NCBI GenBank assembly: GCA_016771945.1 | Contig: QZLF01000001.1 | Location: 310,001-374,000 of the forward strand | Source of the DNA: Candidatus Leucobacter sulfamidivorax | Lineage (GTDB): Bacteria; Actinomycetota; Actinomycetes; Actinomycetales; Microbacteriaceae | Length of the DNA stretch: 64,000 bases | Reading direction: 5' to 3' | Shown here: one piece after another, positions 34,683 to 42,779 of the stretch | Layout: every line of letters starts with the position of its first letter | Position numbering within the stretch: the stretch's first letter is position 1 | Program-made: the position numbers and the translations under genes | Notes under the pieces: model-generated | The model's database searches: none | Told to the model about the DNA's origin: nothing | What the model saw: the letters and a program-made list of their open reading frames with translations, nothing else

Positions 34683-35105
34683 ATGAGCACGACCGCCCAG
34701 CCGAAGCGCAACACCTGGCAGCGCGAGGCCGTGCGCGCGGCGCTCGCGGAGGCCCGCGGCTTCGTCAGCGCCCAGCAGCTGCACCAGCGGCTGCGGGACG
34801 GGGGCAGCACCATCGGGCTCGCGACCGTCTACCGGGGGCTCGCGGGCCTCGCCGAATCGGGCGAGGCCGACAGCCTGCAGTCGCCCGACGGCGAGAACCT
34901 GTTCCGCTCCTGCTCGACGCAGGGCCACCACCACCACCTCATCTGCCGCAGCTGCGGCGAGACCCGCGAACTCGAGGCGCGGGTGGTCGAGGAGTGGGCG
35001 CAGCGCGTCGGCGCCGAGCACGGCTTCACCGACATGGAGCACGTCGTCGACCTCTTCGGCATCTGCGCGAACTGCCGGGCTTCGCGGGGCGCCGCCGGCG
35101 CGTGA
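34683..35105 (+). CDS. zur: Fur-family metalloregulator, probable Zur
   Basis: A 140-residue regulator. The winged helix (VSAQQLHQRLRDGG, GLATVYRGLAGLAESGEAD) and the His-rich metal region CSTQGHHHHLICRSCGETRE followed by CANC are typical; the two CxxC pairs form the structural zinc site. Its position at the end of the importer operon, together with the His-rich binding protein, supports Zur rather than Fur or PerR. It should repress the importer when zinc is sufficient. Confidence 0.87.
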   Translation: MSTTAQPKRNTWQREAVRAALAEARGFVSAQQLHQRLRDGGSTIGLATVYRGLAGLAESGEADSLQSPDGENLFRSCSTQGHHHHLICRSCGETRELEARVVEEWAQRVGAEHGFTDMEHVVDLFGICANCRASRGAAGA

Positions 35106-35121
35106 GCGGCCCGCCTCGGCG

Positions 35122-36357
35122 TCAGCCCCTGAGGTGCGGCTCGAGGCGGTCGACGAGGTAGCGGGCGATCGCGAGCGACGAGGTCGCCGCGGGCGAGGGC
35201 GCGTTGCGCACGTGGGCGGCGCCGTCCTCCTCGGAGATGACGAAGTCGTCCGCCATGCCGCCGTCGCGGGCCACGGCCTGCGCGCGCACGCCCGCGGAGG
35301 CCCGCTTCTTCAGCGGAATCCCGGCGAGACCCGGCATGAACTCGGCGCACGCGGCCACGAAGGCGCGGCGGCTGAGCCGGAAGCGCAGCTCCGAGAACGC
35401 GGTGCGCCAGAAGCGTCCGAGCACCCGCCAGCTGCCCGGCCAGCTCGCGATCGACCAGGCGTCGGCGATCCTGAATCCCGGGGCGCCGCGGCCGTAGCCG
35501 TCGCGGGCGAGCGCGACCATCGCGGTGGGGCCGAGGGAGACGCCGCCGTCGATGTGCCGGGTGATGTGCACGCCGAGGAAGGGGAGCGCGGGATCGGGCA
35601 CCGGATAGACCATGCCCCGCACGACGTCGCGCGGATCCGCCCCTTTGAGATCGAGGTGCAGATAGGCGCCGCGGAAGGGGACGATGCGCGGATCCTCCGG
35701 CGCGCCCGAGGCCGCGGCGAGGCGGTCGGACCACAGCCCCGCGCAGGCGATCGCGTACCGCGTGCGCACCTCCTCGCCCGACTCGAGCCGCACGACGGTG
35801 ACGTCGCCCTCCCGCCGCAGCGAGGCCACCGGCGAGGAGAGGCGGATCTCCGCGCCCGCCTCTGCGAGGTCCTCGGCCAGGGCGCGCGAGACCTCGGTGT
35901 AGTCGACGATGCCGGTGCTCGGCGAGTGCACCGCCGCGGCGCCCACGCAGCCGGGCTCGACCTCTGCGATCTCCGCGGCCTCGAGCCAGCGGATGCCGGG
36001 CACCCCGTTCTCGCCCGCGCGGCGGAAGAGCTCGCGCAGGCGCGGCACCTCCTCCTCGTCGCGGGCGACGATGAGCTTTCCGCAGCGCTCGTAGGGGATG
36101 CCGCGACGGTCGCAGTACTCGGTGAGGAGAGCTGCGCCCTCGACGCAGAGCCTGGCCTTCAGGGAGCCGGGTGCGTAGTAGACGCCGCTGTGGATGACGC
36201 CCGAGTTGTGCCCGGTCTGGTGCGCGGCGACGGCGGGCTCCTTCTCGAGCATGAGCAGCCGCAGCCCGGGTCGGCGGCGCAGCAGCTCGGCTCCCACCGC
36301 GAGCCCCACGATGCCGCAGCCGATCACGACGGCGTCGAAGTCGATCCGCTCGCTCAC
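35122..36357 (-). CDS. lhgO: L-2-hydroxyglutarate oxidase (FAD-dependent)
   Basis: A 411-residue DAO-family oxidoreductase; GTG 36357 overlaps the stop of the upstream SGNH gene. The FAD motif is VIGCGIVGLAVGAELLRRRP; the family segment HQTGHNSGVIHSGVYYAPGS is highly characteristic of LhgO. It oxidises L-2-hydroxyglutarate to 2-oxoglutarate, passing electrons to the quinone pool or oxygen. The gene ends 16 bases from the convergent Zur gene. Confidence 0.9.
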   Translation of the reverse strand: MSERIDFDAVVIGCGIVGLAVGAELLRRRPGLRLLMLEKEPAVAAHQTGHNSGVIHSGVYYAPGSLKARLCVEGAALLTEYCDRRGIPYERCGKLIVARDEEEVPRLRELFRRAGENGVPGIRWLEAAEIAEVEPGCVGAAAVHSPSTGIVDYTEVSRALAEDLAEAGAEIRLSSPVASLRREGDVTVVRLESGEEVRTRYAIACAGLWSDRLAAASGAPEDPRIVPFRGAYLHLDLKGADPRDVVRGMVYPVPDPALPFLGVHITRHIDGGVSLGPTAMVALARDGYGRGAPGFRIADAWSIASWPGSWRVLGRFWRTAFSELRFRLSRRAFVAACAEFMPGLAGIPLKKRASAGVRAQAVARDGGMADDFVISEEDGAAHVRNAPSPAATSSLAIARYLVDRLEPHLRG

Positions 36358-37160
36358 GCCGGCCCCGCTTCCGCCGTGACGCGCTCCCGCGGCGCGACCC
36401 ACCGCCACTCGGCGTACTTGGCCAGGCGGCCGTCGCCGCTCGAGCGGCCGGTGATGCGGCGGCCGATCCAGGGCAGCACGTGCTCGCGCGTGTACCGCAG
36501 CTGCTCGCGGCGGCCGGGGGAGGGCAGGGGGTCCGCCTCGACGACCCAGTCGCCCGGCACCGGAAGATCGAGCGCGCGCAGCACGTTCGCGGCCACCCGG
36601 CGGTGGCCGACCGCGGCCATGTGCAGGCGGTCCGAGGACCAGTACTGGCGGCCGGGCAGCTCGGGGTCGTTCCAGTTGTCGCAGAAGCGGATCCCGATCC
36701 GCTCGGCGAGCTCGCCCGCCGCCGCGGTCAGCAGATCGCCGCGCTCCCGCACCTTCGCGCCGCCGGGGATGCCCGCCGTGGGATTCGCGCCCGCCAGCAG
36801 CAGGGGCTCCGCGCCGGCCTCGAGAATGCGGCGCATGGCGAGCTCGGTCCGGGCGACGATGCCCGGGATGTCGATGCCGGGTCGCAGCATGTCGTTGCCG
36901 CCGCCGTTGAAGCTGACGAGCGTCGGCGAGAGGTCGAGCGCCGGCCCCAGCTGCTCCGCGATGATCGGCTCGAGCAGCTTGCCGCGGATCGCGAGATTCG
37001 CGTACTGGATCGGCTCGCCCACCGCGTCGGCGATGCCCTGTGCCGCGAGGTCCGCCCAGCCGCGCACCGAGCCGTCGGGCAGCTCGTCGCCCACGCCCTC
37101 GGTGAAGCTGTCGCCGACGGTGACGTAGCGGATCCGCGCCCTGCCCTGCCCCTCGCTCAC
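36354..37160 (-). CDS. SGNH/GDSL-type hydrolase
   Basis: A 268-residue cytosolic esterase of the SGNH fold. Block I GDSFTEGVGDEL carries the nucleophile Ser, block III reads NGGGNDMLRPG with the Asn oxyanion donor, and block V DRLHMAAVGH carries Asp and His. Small-molecule esterases, deacetylases or phospholipases share this fold; the substrate is not readable. It is translationally coupled to the L-2-hydroxyglutarate oxidase. Confidence 0.87.
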   Translation of the reverse strand: MSEGQGRARIRYVTVGDSFTEGVGDELPDGSVRGWADLAAQGIADAVGEPIQYANLAIRGKLLEPIIAEQLGPALDLSPTLVSFNGGGNDMLRPGIDIPGIVARTELAMRRILEAGAEPLLLAGANPTAGIPGGAKVRERGDLLTAAAGELAERIGIRFCDNWNDPELPGRQYWSSDRLHMAAVGHRRVAANVLRALDLPVPGDWVVEADPLPSPGRREQLRYTREHVLPWIGRRITGRSSGDGRLAKYAEWRWVAPRERVTAEAGPA

Positions 37161-37223
37161 CCGTCCAGCCTACGCCCGCGATTCGAGCCGCCGCCCGGAC
37201 GCGACGGCTGGCACACTGGGCGC

Positions 37224-37763
37224 ATGCATTCCTCGCGCACTCCCCTCATGACGCTCACCGGCGTGGCGCTCATCGTGCTGCCCCTGCTCGCGGTCGTGTT
37301 CAAGCTCGTCTCCTTCGGCTGGCTGTCGGTGTTCCTGCTGTTCGGTCCGGTGCTGCTGCTGGCGGCCGGCTACGCGCTGCAGATCGTGATCGCCTCGCAG
37401 GCCTTCCTCTCCGGCCGGAGCCCCATGCCGCCCGGCCCGGGGCGTGTCCGGGCGACCATCGCGGCCTGGCTGACCTCGCTCTCGGCGGTCGTGCTCTCGG
37501 TCTTCGTGATCGACGGAGGCGACACGGGCTACGGCTCGACCTTCCAGGTCTGGCTCGGCGTCTACGACTCCTCGGCCGATCCCGAGGCGCTGCACGCCGC
37601 GACCGACGGGCTCAGCTCCGCCGTCGCGCAGGTCGCCGGCTGGCTGTGGGTCGGCGGCTTCCTCTGGCTCGTCGTGGAGTGGGTGGTCTTCCTGGTGCTG
37701 CGACGCCGAGCCCGCCGCGCGGATGCGGCCGCGCCCGGTATTCATCGCCCTGCGGTTTCCTGA
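37224..37763 (+). CDS. Small polytopic membrane protein of unknown function
   Basis: A 179-residue protein starting at ATG 37224 with about four hydrophobic segments (near residues 9-25, 33-55, 80-98 and 135-160) and a charged C-terminal tail. No family motif is recognised. It is divergent from the SGNH gene with a 63-base gap. Function is unknown. Confidence 0.7.
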   Translation: MHSSRTPLMTLTGVALIVLPLLAVVFKLVSFGWLSVFLLFGPVLLLAAGYALQIVIASQAFLSGRSPMPPGPGRVRATIAAWLTSLSAVVLSVFVIDGGDTGYGSTFQVWLGVYDSSADPEALHAATDGLSSAVAQVAGWLWVGGFLWLVVEWVVFLVLRRRARRADAAAPGIHRPAVS

Positions 37764-37809
37764 GCGTCGACCGAAGCCTTCCTGAGCGTCCCCCGGGATG
37801 TTGTATAGT
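37757..37809 (+). promoter_or_regulatory. Direct repeats and -10 element upstream of the surface protein gene
   Basis: TTCCTGAGCGTC occurs at 37757-37768 and 37779-37790, a 22-bp period (two helical turns). A -10-like TATAGT lies at 37804-37809. The first copy overlaps the end of the membrane protein gene. It could be an activator site for the surface protein gene; the leader from here to ATG 37954 is about 145 bases. Confidence 0.35.
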
Positions 37810-37953
37810 CCCAGCAGGGGGTGAGAAGTCGGTTAACCGTGCGCTGAAACGCGCAATCAGGCAATTTCCAACGGTGCAGCGGCATGTCTTGCCCTGCTTA
37901 CCGAAAGACACCGATTTCCGTCACTTACCGCAATTGCATTCCGGGGGGTATGC

Positions 37954-40044
37954 ATGGCCATGCTTCGTTCGACCCGTCCATCCGTCCGAACCGCGCGCCG
38001 AGCGGCGGTGGGGGTCTCCTCACTGGGCCTCGCCGCGCTGCTGGCACTCGGCGCGGCCGCTCCCGCGTCCGCCGCCGCCGGCGATCCCACCGAGGGATCC
38101 TCGCAGTTCGTCACCGCGAGCGGTCTCGACCTGAGCGCCGCAGCCCTCGCGGGCACCTACTCCTCGGCGCCGGGCGGCCCGGCGAGCGCCGCCGCCGCGT
38201 TCGACGCGGCCGTGTTCGCCGCGCTGGGCGACAACATCGCGCTGCTGAACGGGGGCTACGCGCAGGTCCCGCTCGTCTACGATCCCTCGGTGCCGCAGGG
38301 CCTGCTCTCCGTCGGGCAGAGCGATATCGCCGGATACTCGGAGAGCCCCGGCGTGCTGGGCTCCCTCTCGGCGAACGGTGCGATCGACCCGGCCACGGGC
38401 GCGTTCACCGAGCTGTCGAGCGGCGGATCCACGGTCAACCTGGCCGCCGCCTTCGACGGCCTCGGGGTGTCGCAGGTGACCCGCGAGGTGCTCAGCCAGA
38501 TCGACCTCCAGATCGGCACGGCCGCGAGCCAGGCGGTCGCCGGCGCCTACACCGGGGCCGGCGGCGACTACCGCCTCGACGGCCTCAGCCTCGAGCTGAC
38601 GAGCCCGCTGCTGCAGCAGCTGCCGAGCCTCATCAACGTGGCGCTCGAGGGCGCGACCGTGCTCGCGCAGGACGCGCTCGAGCTCGTCGCCCCCGGCGGC
38701 GTGATCCCGCTGCCCGCCGGCACGATCCCGGATATTTCCGTGCCCAATGCTGGAACGCTTCAAGTCGGCGACGTGACGCTGACGGTCACCGCGCCGAACT
38801 TCGACAACGTCGTGAGTGACGTGATGAGCACTCCCGGCGGCGTCATCGTCGTCAGTGACGACGGCCTCGCGACCGTGAACCTGAACACGGGCGAGATCAC
38901 CATCGACCTGTCGCTGCTCTACGGCGGCAGCGTGAACGGGCTGGGTGCGAACACCGAGGTCTTCACCTCGGCCAACATGACGGCGATCTCGGATGCGGTC
39001 GCGAACGCGCTCGCCAAGACGACGCCGCTCTTCGCGGGCGGGGTGGTGAGCGCACTGCACGCGACTCAGCTCGGCATGAGCATCGATGTGTCGTTGGTCG
39101 CGAATAGCCCTGCAACCCCGAATCTGAACGGCCTGACGGTCGCGACCGGCACGCTGACCGGCTCGGGCAGTCTCGACGACTTCGCGAACGGCACGAGCGT
39201 CTTCACCTCGTCGCTGGCTCAAGCGCCTGGCCTGCCGCCGTGCGCGGCACCCCCGCTGCTGCCTTGGCTCCCGTGCCTCTCGACTTCCACCGCCGTGGGT
39301 GGCGCGATCGCCATCATCAATGCCACGGTCCCCAGCGTCGCGCCGCCGGCCATCGCCGTCGTCGCCGCGCCGCTCATGGCAGCGCTCCAGGACGCCGAGG
39401 ACGTCGTGATCGCCGAGGTCGACGCGGTCGTGGCCGACGTCTACCAGCGCATCACCAGCGCCTTCGACGGCCTGATGCCGTCGCTCGCGAGGGTCGTGAT
39501 CAACGAGCAGCCGCTCGTCGGCGACCTCGGCCCCGACTCCTTCACGGTGCGCGCGGTCGGCGTCACGATGCTGCCGACGTTCTTCGCGTCGAGCCGGGCG
39601 CACATCGGCCTGGCCTCCTCGACCGTGCTCGCGATCGCCGATCCCTCGGTGAACATCGTCGAGACCGAGGTGAAGGCCGGCGATCAGGTGACGATCGAGG
39701 GCGCGGGGTGGAACCCCGCGGGCGGTCCGGTGACGCTCGTCTTCACCGACGCGGACTCCGCTCCTGTCGGCGATCCGTTCGAGGCGACCCTGGCGCCCGA
39801 CGGCACCATCTCGGCCTCCTGGATGGTTCCCGACGGCACCCCCGACGGCGTGCTGACGCTGACCGCGACGCAGGACGAGCTGAGCCGCACCGACACGGTG
39901 AACGTGCGCACGCCGGTCGTGCCGCCGACGCCGGCTCTGCCGAAGACCGGCGCCGAGAGCCCCCTGCTGCCCCTCGGGGTCGCCGGACTCGCGCTGCTCG
40001 CCGTGGGCGGCGCGCTGGTGGCGACGCGCCTGCGCAAGAGCTGA
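37954..40044 (+). CDS. Choice-of-anchor G surface protein with LPKTG sorting signal
   Basis: A 696-residue secreted protein. Residues 1-45 form a long signal peptide with Arg-rich n-region and ...AAAPASAAA cleavage region. The body is Ala/Gly/Thr/Val-rich beta structure (ALGDNIALLNGGYAQVPLVY) of the choice-of-anchor-G family. An Ig/bacterial-adhesin-like module follows (residues ~565-650, AGDQVTIEGAGWNPAGGPVT). The C terminus has LPKTG near residue 661, a hydrophobic helix and a basic tail, so sortase should attach it to peptidoglycan. A possible upstream ATG at 37950 is out of frame. Function is structural or adhesive, otherwise unknown. Confidence 0.88.
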   Translation: MAMLRSTRPSVRTARRAAVGVSSLGLAALLALGAAAPASAAAGDPTEGSSQFVTASGLDLSAAALAGTYSSAPGGPASAAAAFDAAVFAALGDNIALLNGGYAQVPLVYDPSVPQGLLSVGQSDIAGYSESPGVLGSLSANGAIDPATGAFTELSSGGSTVNLAAAFDGLGVSQVTREVLSQIDLQIGTAASQAVAGAYTGAGGDYRLDGLSLELTSPLLQQLPSLINVALEGATVLAQDALELVAPGGVIPLPAGTIPDISVPNAGTLQVGDVTLTVTAPNFDNVVSDVMSTPGGVIVVSDDGLATVNLNTGEITIDLSLLYGGSVNGLGANTEVFTSANMTAISDAVANALAKTTPLFAGGVVSALHATQLGMSIDVSLVANSPATPNLNGLTVATGTLTGSGSLDDFANGTSVFTSSLAQAPGLPPCAAPPLLPWLPCLSTSTAVGGAIAIINATVPSVAPPAIAVVAAPLMAALQDAEDVVIAEVDAVVADVYQRITSAFDGLMPSLARVVINEQPLVGDLGPDSFTVRAVGVTMLPTFFASSRAHIGLASSTVLAIADPSVNIVETEVKAGDQVTIEGAGWNPAGGPVTLVFTDADSAPVGDPFEATLAPDGTISASWMVPDGTPDGVLTLTATQDELSRTDTVNVRTPVVPPTPALPKTGAESPLLPLGVAGLALLAVGGALVATRLRKS

Positions 40045-40162
40045 TCCCTCGCGGGTGAGGCAGGAGGGTCCGCTCGGTGAGCGGGCCCTCCTGCCGTCTC
40101 CGGCGATCCGTGCGGCCGCGGCCCGCTCTCCGGCCGGGCCCGGTCCGCCCGTCGAATTTGGT

Positions 40163-40192
40163 TTGCGGTCAGCGCGATTGTCGGGCTAGTAT
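40163..40192 (+). promoter_or_regulatory. Promoter of the rpmB-rpmG-rpsN operon
   Basis: TTGCGG (40163-40168), an 18-base spacer and TAGTAT (40187-40192). The leader to ATG 40317 is about 115 bases and contains hairpins. No AT-rich Zur-type palindrome is visible near this promoter. Confidence 0.45.
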
Positions 40193-40193
40193 T

Positions 40194-40299
40194 GGTCTTT
40201 GGCTGTGCGCAGTCCCAGTGCGCAGACCGTGGGGGCGGTTCGGAAGAGATCCCGAGCCCCTGCAGACAAGAGATCTTGGGTGAGGCCATCCGGCCTCAC
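40194..40299 (+). promoter_or_regulatory. Structured leader of the ribosomal protein operon
   Basis: Two foldable elements lie in the leader: TGCGCA (40206-40211) with TGCGCA (40219-40224) framed by GGTCT/AGACC, and a perfect 8-bp hairpin GTGAGGCC-ATCC-GGCCTCAC (40280-40299) ending 6 bases before the GGAGG ribosome site of rpmB. Ribosomal protein leaders often carry autogenous control structures; here that is inference. Confidence 0.4.
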
Positions 40300-40316
40300 G
40301 GTATTGGAGGAAAACC

Positions 40317-40553
40317 ATGGCCGCAGTGTGCCAGGTGACCGGCGCCGTTCCCGGCTTCGGACACAACATCTCGCACTCGCACCGTCGCACCAAGCGTCGG
40401 TTCGATCCGAATATCCAGAAGAAGACCTATTTCGTGCCCTCGCTCGGCCGCAAGGTGACCCTCACCCTGTCGGCCAAGGGCATCAAGGTGATCGATGCCC
40501 GCGGCATCGAGGCCGTGGTCGCTGACCTCAAGAAGCGCGGGGTGAAGTTCTAA
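40317..40553 (+). CDS. rpmB: 50S ribosomal protein L28, zinc-free (C-minus) form
   Basis: 78 residues, ATG 40317 after [26 protein letters not shown] and the [12 protein letters not shown] segment identify L28. The paired CxxC zinc motifs of the C-plus form are missing; only one Cys remains. The stop codon overlaps the next start (TAATG). Confidence 0.97.
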   Translation: MAAVCQVTGAVPGFGHNISHSHRRTKRRFDPNIQKKTYFVPSLGRKVTLTLSAKGIKVIDARGIEAVVADLKKRGVKF

Positions 40554-40720
40554 TGGCGAAGCAGCAGGACGTCCGTCCCATCATCAAGCTCCGTTCGACG
40601 GCGGGCACCGGGTTCACCTACGTGACCAAGAAGAACCGTCGCAACACCCCCGACCGCCTCGTGCTGAAGAAGTACGATCCGGTGATCCGCAAGCACGTCG
40701 AATTCCGAGAGGAGCGCTAA
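40553..40720 (+). CDS. rpmG: 50S ribosomal protein L33, zinc-free (C-minus) form
   Basis: A 55-residue protein, [20 protein letters not shown], ending KHVEFREER. The pattern [20 protein letters not shown] is the L33 core, and the two CxxC pairs of the zinc-binding form are absent. ATG 40553 overlaps the L28 stop codon. It is small but certain from its sequence and operon. Confidence 0.96.
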   Translation: MAKQQDVRPIIKLRSTAGTGFTYVTKKNRRNTPDRLVLKKYDPVIRKHVEFREER

Positions 40721-40722
40721 GC

Positions 40723-41028
40723 ATGGCCAAGAAGAGCATGATCGCCAAGAACAAGCAGCGCCAGGAAGTCGTTGACCGGTACGCCGAGAAGCGCCTCGAG
40801 CTGAAGAAGGCCCTCATCGACCCGAACGGCACCGACGAGAGCCGCGAGGCCGCCCGCGTCGGCCTGCAGAAGCTGCCCCGCAACGCCTCGCCGGTGCGCG
40901 TGCGCAGCCGCGACGTCATCGACGGCCGCCCCCGCGGCGTGCTGTCGAAGTACGGCATCAGCCGTGTGCGCTTCCGTGAGATGGCGCACCGCGGCGAGCT
41001 GCCCGGCATCACGAAGTCGAGCTGGTAA
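40723..41028 (+). CDS. rpsN: 30S ribosomal protein S14, long zinc-free form
   Basis: 101 residues, two bases after the L33 stop. [20 protein letters not shown] and the C-terminal [20 protein letters not shown] identify the long S14 type without the CxxC-x-CxxC zinc motif of the short form. L28-L33-S14 is the standard C-minus operon in actinobacteria. Confidence 0.96.
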   Translation: MAKKSMIAKNKQRQEVVDRYAEKRLELKKALIDPNGTDESREAARVGLQKLPRNASPVRVRSRDVIDGRPRGVLSKYGISRVRFREMAHRGELPGITKSSW

Positions 41029-41047
41029 CTCGTTCCGGCAACGAAAG

Positions 41048-41083
41048 GCGGGCGCGGATCTCAGGATCCGCGCCCGCTTTCTC
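41048..41083 (+). terminator. Rho-independent terminator of the ribosomal operon
   Basis: A perfect 13-bp stem (GCGGGCGCGGATC with its complement 41065-41077), a 4-base loop and a T-rich TTTCTCT tail, beginning 20 bases after the rpsN stop. Confidence 0.93.
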
Positions 41084-41317
41084 TGTTCCCCCTGCCCGGG
41101 TCGTCCGCCTCGTCGCCGACCCGCCTCCGGACGCCGTCCTTCGGGCGCAGCGGAGGGCCGAGGGCGCGAATCGGCATGCGGTGTCGCCGCGTCGAAGCGG
41201 CGCGGTTCCTTCCAGCAGAACTGGATGGCGGCTCTGCCGGGGGCCAAATAGTGTCCGTAGCGGATCTCGCCCCTGCGGGGTCGTCCACATTGCCGAAGAA
41301 GACAATCAGGAGTGGCC

Positions 41318-42706
41318 ATGGCCGACACACACAAGGAAATCGCCTTCAACGCGTTCTACATGGCGTCCCCGGCGCAGGCCTGGGCCGGGCTGTGGGCGCA
41401 TCCCGAGTCCGACGGGCTCGAGTACAACACGATCAAGTTCTGGACGGATCTCGCCGAGCGCTGCGAGCGCGGCCTGATCGACGCGGTCTTCATCGCCGAC
41501 ATCCTCAGCGCGAACGACGTCTACGGCGGCAACGCCGATGCGGCCCTCCGCGCGGGCACGCAGTCGCCCATCATGGATCCGTTCATGCTGGTGTCCGCCA
41601 TGGCGGCGGTCACCGAGAACCTGAGCTTCGGCCTGACCGCGAACACCACCTACGAGGAGCCCTACCTGCTCGGTCGGCGGCTGTCGACGCTCGATCACCT
41701 CACGAACGGTCGCGTGGCATGGAACGTCGTGACCGGCGTGCTCGAGAGCGCCGCTCGCGCGATCGGCATGACGGAGCAGGTCGCCCACGACAGGCGCTAC
41801 GACATGGCCGACGAGTACATGGAGCTCATCTACAAGCTGCTCGAAGGATCCTGGGAGGACGACGCGGCCGTTCGGGATCGCGCGGCCCGCGTCTTCGCCG
41901 ATGGGCGCAAGGTGCACGCCGTCAACCACCAGGGGGAGTTCTATCGGTGCGAGGGCATCCACGTCTCCGAGCCGTCCCCGCAGCGCACGCCCCTGATCTA
42001 CGCGGCCGGGGGGTCCGCTCGGGGGCGGCGGTTCGCGGGCCGTCACGCCGAGGCGACCTTCCTGTCGAGCAGCGACATGGGCTTCACGAAGGGAGTCGTC
42101 GACGGGTTCCGCGAGGAGGCGGTGAAGGCGGGGCGCCGGCCCGAGAGCGTGCGCGTGTTCAACGCCGCGACGATCGTCGTGGCGCCGACCGAGGCCGAGG
42201 CGCGGGAGAAGGAGCGCGAGATCCAGCGCTACACGGATGAGGCGGGCAACCTCGCCATGTTCTCGCAGTGGCTGGGCGTCGATCTCTCGCAGTACGACCC
42301 CGACGAGCCGATCGGGCACATCGAGAGCAACGCCGTCCAGTCCATCGCCGCGCAGCTGACGCAGATCGAGGGCGACCGCGAGTGGCGTCTGCGGGACATC
42401 GGCGCGTTCGCGAAGATCTCGGGGCGCGAGGCGCACATCGTCGGCTCGACCGAGCAGGTCTGCGACGAGCTGATGCGCTGGGTGGATGAGACCGGGCTGG
42501 ACGGCTTCAATCTCACGCGAACCGTGGAGCCCGACGGTCTGGAGTCCTTCGTGGATCTCGTCGTGCCCGAGTTGCAGAACCGAGGGGCGTACAAGACCGA
42601 GTACCGCGAGGGCACCATGCGGCAGAAGTTCTTCCCCGAGGGCGGGGCGCACCTGCCGTCGGATCACCCGGGCTACGGCTACCGCGCCGGACGGGCGACG
42701 GCCTGA
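41318..42706 (+). CDS. FMN-dependent monooxygenase, NtaA/SnaA/DszA family
   Basis: A 462-residue luciferase-like monooxygenase; ATG 41318 is 5 bases after AGGAG. It has the family N terminus (EIAFNAFYMASPAQAWAGLW), AERCERGLIDAVFIADIL, the segment LSTLDHLTNGRVAWNVVTGV and the C-terminal GEFYRCEGIHVSEPSPQRTP and YAAGGSARGRRFA loops. Two-component enzymes of this type use FMNH2 and O2 to oxidise aminopolycarboxylates, sulfones, alkanesulfonates or cyclic ketones. A flavin reductase is not adjacent. It is convergent with a carboxylesterase and is probably the entry step of the downstream cluster. Confidence 0.85.
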   Translation: MADTHKEIAFNAFYMASPAQAWAGLWAHPESDGLEYNTIKFWTDLAERCERGLIDAVFIADILSANDVYGGNADAALRAGTQSPIMDPFMLVSAMAAVTENLSFGLTANTTYEEPYLLGRRLSTLDHLTNGRVAWNVVTGVLESAARAIGMTEQVAHDRRYDMADEYMELIYKLLEGSWEDDAAVRDRAARVFADGRKVHAVNHQGEFYRCEGIHVSEPSPQRTPLIYAAGGSARGRRFAGRHAEATFLSSSDMGFTKGVVDGFREEAVKAGRRPESVRVFNAATIVVAPTEAEAREKEREIQRYTDEAGNLAMFSQWLGVDLSQYDPDEPIGHIESNAVQSIAAQLTQIEGDREWRLRDIGAFAKISGREAHIVGSTEQVCDELMRWVDETGLDGFNLTRTVEPDGLESFVDLVVPELQNRGAYKTEYREGTMRQKFFPEGGAHLPSDHPGYGYRAGRATA

Positions 42707-42717
42707 CAACCGGGAGA

Positions 42718-42759
42718 AACGGCGGGGCCGCGAGGAGAACTCTCGCGGCCCCTGCCGTT
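42718..42759. terminator. Bidirectional terminator between monooxygenase and esterase
   Basis: Arms 42718-42734 (AACGGCGGGGCCGCGAG) and 42742-42759 pair with one bulged base and a 7-base loop, just after the monooxygenase stop and before the esterase stop on the other strand. Confidence 0.75.
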
Positions 42760-42779
42760 CCAGTGCGGCTGCACGCGCC

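Noticed and set aside
40045-40316. Zur control of the zinc-free L28-L33-S14 operon, given a Zur gene 5 kb away
   Set aside because: C-minus ribosomal operons are Zur targets in some actinobacteria, but no AT-rich Zur-like palindrome is visible near this promoter, and in Microbacteriaceae this may be the only copy and constitutive.
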